The translations under genes were made by a program, and so were the position numbers. Under the pieces are notes generated by a model. It saw only the letters and a list, made by a program, of their open reading frames with translations, searched no databases and had not been told where the DNA came from. Below, piece after piece: positions 57,605 to 64,000 of a stretch of DNA of 64,000 nt (its first letter is position 1; each line of letters starts with the position of its first letter). The stretch is from Peronospora farinosa (Eukaryota; Oomycota; Peronosporomycetes; Peronosporales; Peronosporaceae). The DNA lies in the NCBI GenBank assembly GCA_947646735.1, contig CANTFK010000990.1, positions 62,001-126,000 of the forward strand. The letters are read 5' to 3'.

Positions 57605-59257
57605 CATGAAATCCATGACTGAAACTATTTGGTGACAGACACGATGTAAGAGTTACCGTTGCTGCTGCAGTTGCTGTGAGTTTGGGACTTTCGTTGCTAC
57701 TACTCCACTTCAAGAAATCCAAGACAATGGAAGCTCGGAAGCTGCCACCCATGCCTAGAACCACTCTCCCATTTCTCAAGAACATTCTGGACGCCGGTGG
57801 AAATGCTGAACGGTTCCATGACTGGCTTAATGAACAATCCATCGAGTTCGACAACCGACCGTGGATGTTCGCAATCCCCGGACGTCCTGCTACCATTGTG
57901 ATCTCGTCACCTGAAATGTTTAAAGATGTGCTGGTGACTCAAGACGATATTTTCCTTCGTGGACCTGTAGGGCAGTACATCAGCAGAGATATTTTTGGCA
58001 ATGGGATGGTCATATCCGACGGGGATCCATTGTACTTTCACCGTAAAACAGCTAGCCACCTCTTCTCTATGCAGATGATGAAGGACGTCATGGAAGCGAC
58101 AGTGTGCGAGAAGTTAAGCGTGTTTTTGGATGTCTTGGACATTTACGCGAAGCGTGAACAGATTTTTAGTGTCAAGGAGGAGCTAAGCCACTTTACTATG
58201 GCTACCATTGCAAAAATTGGATTTGGCCTAGAGCTCGACACACTCCAGAACAGTCCCGATCGTGATGCAGACCACGAGTTTTTTGAAAGCTTTCAACGAA
58301 GGATCAGTGGTATTTGGTGTTCGTATTTAATCTCCAATGTGGCTTTGGAAGCTGAAGATGTTCCTGAACATTGGCTGGGAGAAGATTCTCGTGTATAACA
58401 CTAGGACCATGCACACATTTATAAACAAGGTGATCTTGGAGTCGATGAAGAAGAAGGCGGAGCATGCTGCTAGAGGAGAGAAGATGGTCACTTGTGACTT
58501 GGTCACGTTGTTCATGGAGAAGAGGCTAATGCAAACAGAAGACATGCAGATTGTGAACAGCGACATTACCATTATGCGTGATATGGTAATGACCTTTGTG
58601 TTCGCCGGCAAGGACTCGACAGCACACAGTATGGGCTGGTTTATTGTCAATATGAATCGATACCCAGAAGTGTTGCGCAAGATTCGTAAAGAGATGAACG
58701 AAAAGCTGCCCGGTCTTTTGTCAGGCAAGATTAAGGTGCCTACACAAGAGCAGATCCATGGCCTTGTGTAGTTAGAGGCTGTTGTGAAGGAAAATATTCG
58801 TCTGCACCCATCCACGGGTTTCATCGTGCGTGAGGCTATGCAAAACACGACGTTGGTCGACGGCACATTTGATGAGAAGGGCCAAACTTTGATGGTATCA
58901 TCTTACTGTAACGCGCGTAACAAACAAACATGGGACGAAGATACGCTCGATTTCAAACCCGAGCGTATGATGGACGAAATTACGGGAAACTTACGGGTAT
59001 TTTCTCCGTACATTTTTAGTGGCTTTGGATCAGGTCAGCACGTGTGCATCGGTCAGAAGTTTGCAATGATGCAGATTAAATTGGCTATGGCTACGCTCTT
59101 CAGCAAGTTCGACATTAAAACGGTAGAAGAAGATCCATGGAAGTTCACGTATGAGTTCTCACTCACTATTCCGGTGAAGGGCCCGTTGAATGTAAAAGTC
59201 ACGCCTCTAACAATCAGCAGCTTAAAGAGCCAAGAAGAGCAAGCCCTTGATGATTAA
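57605..59257 (+). pseudogene. Cytochrome P450 monooxygenase, CYP86-like style, disrupted
   Basis: ER-bound haem monooxygenase, perhaps a fatty-acid hydroxylase by its resemblance to the CYP86 clan. N-terminal hydrophobic anchor (VSLGLSLLLLHF), PPMPRTTLPFLKN, helix-C region YFHRKTASHLFS, I-helix FAGKDSTAHSM (about 58600), K-helix ExxR in VKENIRLHP (about 58785) and the haem loop FGSGQHVCIGQKFA (about 59023, with the Cys ligand). It is broken by a frame change near the start (an ATG at 57605 or 57614 does not stay in frame), another around 58310-58340, and a TAG at 58769-58771 just before the K-helix where homologues usually have Tyr. A pseudogene unless these are sequence errors. Confidence 0.82.
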
Positions 59258-59753
59258 TGCACGAATTTTCGATGGTTTGATTACTTGGAGGAAGCAAAAG
59301 TTTCATTTGAAACACTGCAAAAGGAGTATTCACCGCAGAGAAAGCCAAAATCACGTTTTGGAAGTCAATTGTGGGGCATCATAAGATTGAGTCACATAGC
59401 TTCTAGGCAAATGCTGATACAGCTATACAGCTGAAGTGAATAAGCATGCCCACAGCATTTTCTGAGGTCATCTTACGAGCTCATTTTTGTCGAGAATTCT
59501 TAATTTTGAATGAGCCGTCATGCCACATTCATCAGGATTTGATATCTCATGACAGTACTCACTCCTCAGTGACGCAGGCAAGTACGGCGTTGGTTTTTGT
59601 AAGCCGGATAACTGCCACGCAATGAAGTCACGCGTGTCTTCACAACCGAAAAACTTAATGTCTTATGAAAATTTGCGTGGTCACTTAGAACTCAACTTTC
59701 ACTCACGACAGCTGCAGCCTACAGTACATGCAATTTCTATTGTGTCGAAGATC
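59258..59753. other. Spacer between the P450 and FUSC copy 3
   Basis: No supportable frame. The duplication with copy 1 starts abruptly at about 59754. Confidence 0.5.
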
Positions 59754-61939
59754 GGCTAATGTCCACACAACACATGATGTGAGCAAACGATGCCGCTAAA
59801 CATGTTCGTGTACTCGTTTCACGTATTTGTGATTTCATTTGAAGGTACTTTCAATGGGAAGAATTTCTCGGCGCGGTACCGAGTCAGAAATTTTCTGAAG
59901 CTAGCATACCAAGGTTTGCTGCACCCTACCAACTACCCGCGCCGTCTTATTATCTTCGCATTTCGGACAACATTGGCAATTATATTTGGAATTTGCTGCT
60001 CAACTTTCATCTTTGCTTTCAGTTCTACTGCGCCTACAGCCATCGCAATGGTTGCCGAAGATAATATTGGCGGTACCTATGGAAATACGGTGAACCGCGT
60101 CGGAGGTTTGGTCGCTGGAACGGTGGTGCCATCCATATTTAGCTTCTTCGTGTGCGCAGTGGTGGATGACGACGTGTACAATACGCTGAGCAACATTGTA
60201 TTGTTCGTGTGGACTGTTGGGTCCATGTACGTATGGTTTAGTGGCCGATATATGGCACTGGCTGGAATGACGTCAGCTTTCATGGCTGCCTCGGTGATAC
60301 TTGACCACGGTTGCCGAAATACGTCGTCCTCAACGACGGTATCATACGAAGTCTCACTCAGAATGCCCTAGGTATTCTCATCCTGATGGTTGTGGAACTT
60401 GTGATTTACCCTCGCAGCTCGCGCGGCCTACTTCGTAGTAACATCCAGCAATTATTGATGCAGTACCGCCGAGTGTTTCGTGACGTATTTCGTCACCACA
60501 TTGCGTACAACCGTCCAACACGCATTTCCACAGGACCTCTCACTGAAGAAGACATCGAGACAGCTAATGCTCTGCTAAGTCGCACTCAGATTAAGGCGTT
60601 GAAATTTCAGATGAAGACCGTAATCCCTGAGCTGTTGAAGACTCAAGCGAACCTCCTAGATGGCTCTACCATGGAGCCAACCTTGTGGAAGCCGCCGTTC
60701 TCTACATCGAAGTACACAAAAGTTTTAGCCGTTTGCCGCGAACTTCTCGATCGAATAGATGTTTTTGTGGACCTCATTGACTGGCACGAAAATCGTCGAA
60801 GCAGCGGAAAAGACAAGCTTTTGCGACGTTGGCATCAGAGTCGGATCGACGCTGAATGCACTGCAGCATTTACTGCAGCAAAGGAACCTCCCTCTTCGAC
60901 TTCAGCAGCCGTCGCAGAAATGGTGGGTGAGGAAAGGTTTCAAACTGGAAACTCTTTGTCACCACAGTCTCCATCCTCACCGCTGCCCAACGTAACTACG
61001 ACATCGCCTGCTGTGGCAAAAATCAAGTGGGACCAGAGTTTGGCAATCGTAGAGGTTGGTATTGTCGAAGCCTTTGATACACTAGCGACTTTGTTCGGAG
61101 TAGAGTTTTCAGGCTCAAATGCAGAAGATCACGCGATCTACTTGCAGATGAAGGAAGCCTTTCGTATCGCCGAAGTGCACCGTCACGGTGTTGTAGATGT
61201 CTCGGAGCTTAGTCTTTTGCTGGAAAAGCTCATGCCGTACGCTGGTAGCCAAGGCATCGGAGGAATGGAACAGTATGTGGACGAATTCATGCAGCTGGTG
61301 GACAAGGACAACGACGGCAAAATTTCGTTCAGCGAGTTCATGCAGGCGCTAAACGAAGGTTTTAGACTGGAGCTCGAGATCTACGATGATCAACCGCAAG
61401 TTCCGATATCGGACGTGGTGACGCCCAATGGAGCACAACCTACTCCTTCCAGTGGCATTTGCTTGCTTCATAGAAGCACACTTCGACGCAACTCTATCCA
61501 ATCCATGCAGGCAGACGAATCTGAAGATCCTTCAACTCCTGGCAGACAAAAGCACGTTACTATTGTTGCTCCGTCACCTCGATCCCATCGATCATCCAAT
61601 TTCGTCGACATGGCAGCCTACCAGATGTCAAATCTCACATCTACCCTTTCCGAGGATACGAGGCCAATGATGAACCCCAGCCGACGATATCTCTTCCGTG
61701 GTATGTCATCAGCTAGCGAAAGTTCCGCCCCTGAAGCTTTGCTCAATGTCGAGGCTTTCACACTGACAGAAGCTGCGATGGCTTTAAAAGAGAGTTATGG
61801 TGAGTGTTTACTGGGATACGTAGACGACCACAGCAAACGCGTAACGATGGAGGATTTCAATCTTATGAGCTGCGTCATCAGTGCTTGTGAAAATATCGCC
61901 GAGAATTTGACACGTTTGAACACACTGGCGGCTTCATAG
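59754..61939 (+). pseudogene. FUSC/EF-hand gene copy 3, N-terminally truncated
   Basis: Very close match to 2097-4292 of copy 1 but without exons 1-3. Relative to copy 1 it has a 9-base in-frame deletion near 59840 (LLDFEG reads FEG) and a one-base deletion at about 60350 (TACGCAAG reads TACGAAG), which puts the membrane part (59790-60371) and the rest (60311-61939) in different frames. The EF-hand loop DKDNDGKISFSE is intact near 61305. It lies tail-to-tail with effector 3, as copy 1 does with effector 1. Confidence 0.9.
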
Positions 61940-62500
61940 ACGACGACCAGTGCATCGTGGTAGAACACTTGATAATTCTCAGTTTGCCATGTACTCATAG
62001 CGTAAGCAAAAGACTTACGTAGTGTAAGGGTCGGCTTGCGAGACGCATGCTTCAATTAGTTGCTGTACAAAGATCTTTACGAAGGTGAAGACTACAGTGG
62101 CAAGTGCTTGAATTGAAAAGCGGACGTATTGGCTTCGCCAATTTTACCACTAAAGCATAACGCAGAGAAGATATCGCGCTGGTGTTGCGGTTTCTTCTCC
62201 ATTGATGAAGCTGAATGTGTATACAAGACGCGCGTCAAGACAAGTCACCTCGTCGAGACTCGGTTAGTGACAGAGTTCCTTTAGAAACTTCATGACACCC
62301 GACAAACAGCCATAGCGTTATCAAGTGTTGATCAAGCGCAAGCTTTTCGAAGCTGCGCACTGCCAGGTTGGACTTGGCTAAATAATTAACTACCTGCGTG
62401 ACACGAGCTCAGACTTTACTCTGTGCTGAGAGCAGGATCAGGCCGGTAAACTTGTCGATAAGCGAACATTCTGCGGCATCTAAACATGATACTACATACA
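61940..62500 (+). repeat. Duplicated spacer downstream of FUSC copy 3
   Basis: Matches 4293-4850 almost base for base with small indels. Homology stops near 62500; 62501-62693 is unique and AT-rich. Confidence 0.88.
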
Positions 62501-62693
62501 TTAAGTGACAGCCCGATAGAGAAATCTAAATGTGCCGGTTGGCCTACAAAAAGAATCGAAATACTCACTCAATATAACAACGCAAAGCAAATACAATGAA
62601 AAAAAATTCAAAACTAATAAGTAAATGTATTAGTTTTAAAAACAAACAATCAGCTCACATCCTTCTTCTCGTCTTGGTCTTTGTCGTATAGTC

Positions 62694-63193
62694 TTATCCT
62701 TCTTCTTCCGCAAATCTCATAAAGCGAATATATTCTTTTTCCCAATTTCGACCAGCGAGAGCTTTGACTTTATCCGAAAAATATTTATCGTGGTATCTCC
62801 ATTTGTCGAATAATAATTTCTTAAAGTCGTCTTCCAAATTGGCCGCTTTAATTTGTCTAACAAATTCTTTTTCTCCATCTTGGTAATATTCTCGAAAGTA
62901 AGCCATTAATTCTTCGTTTGATCTGATTTTTGCTTTTTTTTCAATGACTCAAGTTTACCTTTTGAGACCATGTCAGCTATACTTTCATACTTATTTGCAT
63001 ATGCCGCAAAAATCTGTTTATTTGGCAAATCGTCATCCAGATTATAATACTTTGTGCTCGACGAAGCCCCTCCAAACAAGTCCTTTAAGCCCTTTAAGCC
63101 ACCAACCCTTTCTTCGCCATCGCCATCAGCTAAAACGTTGGTGCTGGCGATGGCGACTGCCGCAACAAGAAGTACGGGGTAATAGAGACGCAT
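62694..63193 (-). pseudogene. Secreted EER-type effector candidate 3, frameshifted
   Basis: The ATG at 63193 opens the same signal peptide and EER as effectors 1 and 2; after EER the sequence is different (Gly/Leu-rich, then charged helices with NWEKEYIRFMRF near the end). The frame runs to a TAA near 62911, while the downstream frame 62694-62906 continues the helical protein. A single missing base in the run of eight A (minus strand, about 62936-62943) accounts for the break; allowing for it the product would be about 166 residues. Homopolymer position makes a sequence error possible. Confidence 0.75.
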
Positions 63194-64000
63194 CGGGTAC
63201 AACTTGTGCACTGGTGAACGAAAAGTGGAATGAGCTCTGGTCAACGGACAGGATTGAGCCGTTCCCCTTCACAGCCTTGTTAAAATGCGTAAAGAGCCAG
63301 CCACCAGCAGAATTGTCTATCTCTGAGATAATTCTTGTAAGACGCGGCTAGACCAAGTGCAAGCAGCCATTTTTGATGTAGTGTTGTCGTAAGAACAGCC
63401 TTTTTATCTTTATTAGATAGGATTCACAGGTAATTGATACTTTACCAAGGTATATAGTACTAGGAAACACTGGTGGCGGCTGTTCGCATCGCTTATAGTG
63501 CCGGACCGTATCAGCTGATCATTAACATAGCCTCGGTCGTGGTGTCTACAACCATGGCCAAATGTTTACTATATAAGAGACACTACACTTGCAAGCTTCT
63601 ATGCTCGGGACAGTGTCGATAATTGGCAAGCCTATCCTATGGTCGATCTGTCGTACCCCATGGAAATCCAGTTCGGAGTAATGTCGTTAACACATACACA
63701 TAGACTGCATGCCAGCTAGTCGTTTCTTTGTGGGCGATACAAGATCCTAGTCTATTTTGATGAGTTTAGACATGCAAGCGATCGAGCGATCGTTTCCAGT
63801 AAGCGGATGTATTCCATCAAACAATATGGTATTCTCATTAAGAAGGTGAAACACGTGGTACGCATGACTTGTGTTTTAACAATATGACGACATATTACAT
63901 CCCCAAGCAAAGACCTCCAAAGAGCCGGCATACCAGTCCTCTTACCTTGGGCAGGAAGTCCTCCATCATGACGCCTTATCTCTGCTGCGTGCGCCAAAAA
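63105..64000 (-). repeat. Effector 5' repeat block, copy 3 (runs off the window)
   Basis: Same orientation as copy L and homologous to about 6020-6911. It has more differences than copies L and R have between them, including a short insertion (about 63855) that breaks the open frame seen in the other two. Confidence 0.85.
63219..63235 (-). promoter_or_regulatory. Oomycete Inr/FPR core promoter of effector 3
   Basis: Minus strand reads GCTCATTCCACTTTTCG, close to the oomycete initiator plus FPR consensus, about 26 bases before the ATG. It differs from the effector 1 and 2 sites at several bases but keeps the consensus positions. Confidence 0.55.

Noticed and set aside
1..64000. tRNA or rRNA genes
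   Set aside because: No cloverleaf with T-loop GGTTCGANNCC in proper spacing and no rRNA signature was noticed by eye; a covariance-model scan would be decisive.

Overview
The window looks like a repeat-rich part of an oomycete genome, most likely a plant-pathogenic peronosporalean (downy mildew or Phytophthora-like). The reasons are secreted proteins with a signal peptide followed directly by an EER motif, oomycete-type core promoters (TCATTYY followed by AWTTTNC) just upstream of them, short 56-83 bp GT-AG introns, and typical oomycete LINE, Ty3/gypsy, copia and MULE remnants. The species cannot be fixed from the sequence alone.

Layout. 0.3-4.3 kb: a multi-exon membrane protein of the FUSC/aromatic-acid-exporter type with a C-terminal EF-hand region. 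5.4-6.1 kb (-): effector 1, followed by its 5' repeat block (6.0-7.9 kb). 8-11.1 kb (-): decayed LINE. 11.4-13.2 kb: duplicated non-coding DNA and tandem repeats. 13.3-15.3 kb: intact long-chain acyl-CoA synthetase. 17.5-22.0 kb: decayed CABIN1/HIR3-like gene. 22.4-24.3 kb: inverted copy of the effector repeat block, leading into effector 2 (24.2-24.9 kb, +). 25.2-44.9 kb: nested retroelements, namely a hairpin-rich LTR with a gag-like remnant, a degraded minus-strand gypsy element, a copia scrap, a gypsy element with both LTRs (34.6-42.7 kb) that carries a 403-codon antisense frame, a MULE transposase remnant and a solo LTR. 45.0-51.3 kb: shuffled shards of the FUSC and acyl-CoA synthetase genes. 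51.6-54.1 kb: six-exon EXO1. 54.2-54.8 kb (-): small unknown gene. 55.9-57.3 kb: neutral-sphingomyelinase-like gene with frameshifts. 57.7-59.3 kb: cytochrome P450 with frameshifts and a stop. 59.8-61.9 kb: third, broken FUSC copy. 62.7-63.2 kb (-): effector 3, then the start of another 5' repeat block.

The main story is modular duplication. Three effector genes share a near-identical promoter, 5' leader, signal peptide and EER region, and then have unrelated mature parts. Two of them lie tail-to-tail with a copy of the same FUSC gene, so the two ends of the window are a segmental duplication in which the effector body was exchanged between conserved flanks. A second theme is that the LTRs of two different retroelement families are built from trains of short perfect hairpins. 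Several genes carry single-base frameshifts, some at homopolymers, so true decay and assembly error must be told apart. EXO1 and the acyl-CoA synthetase are clean.
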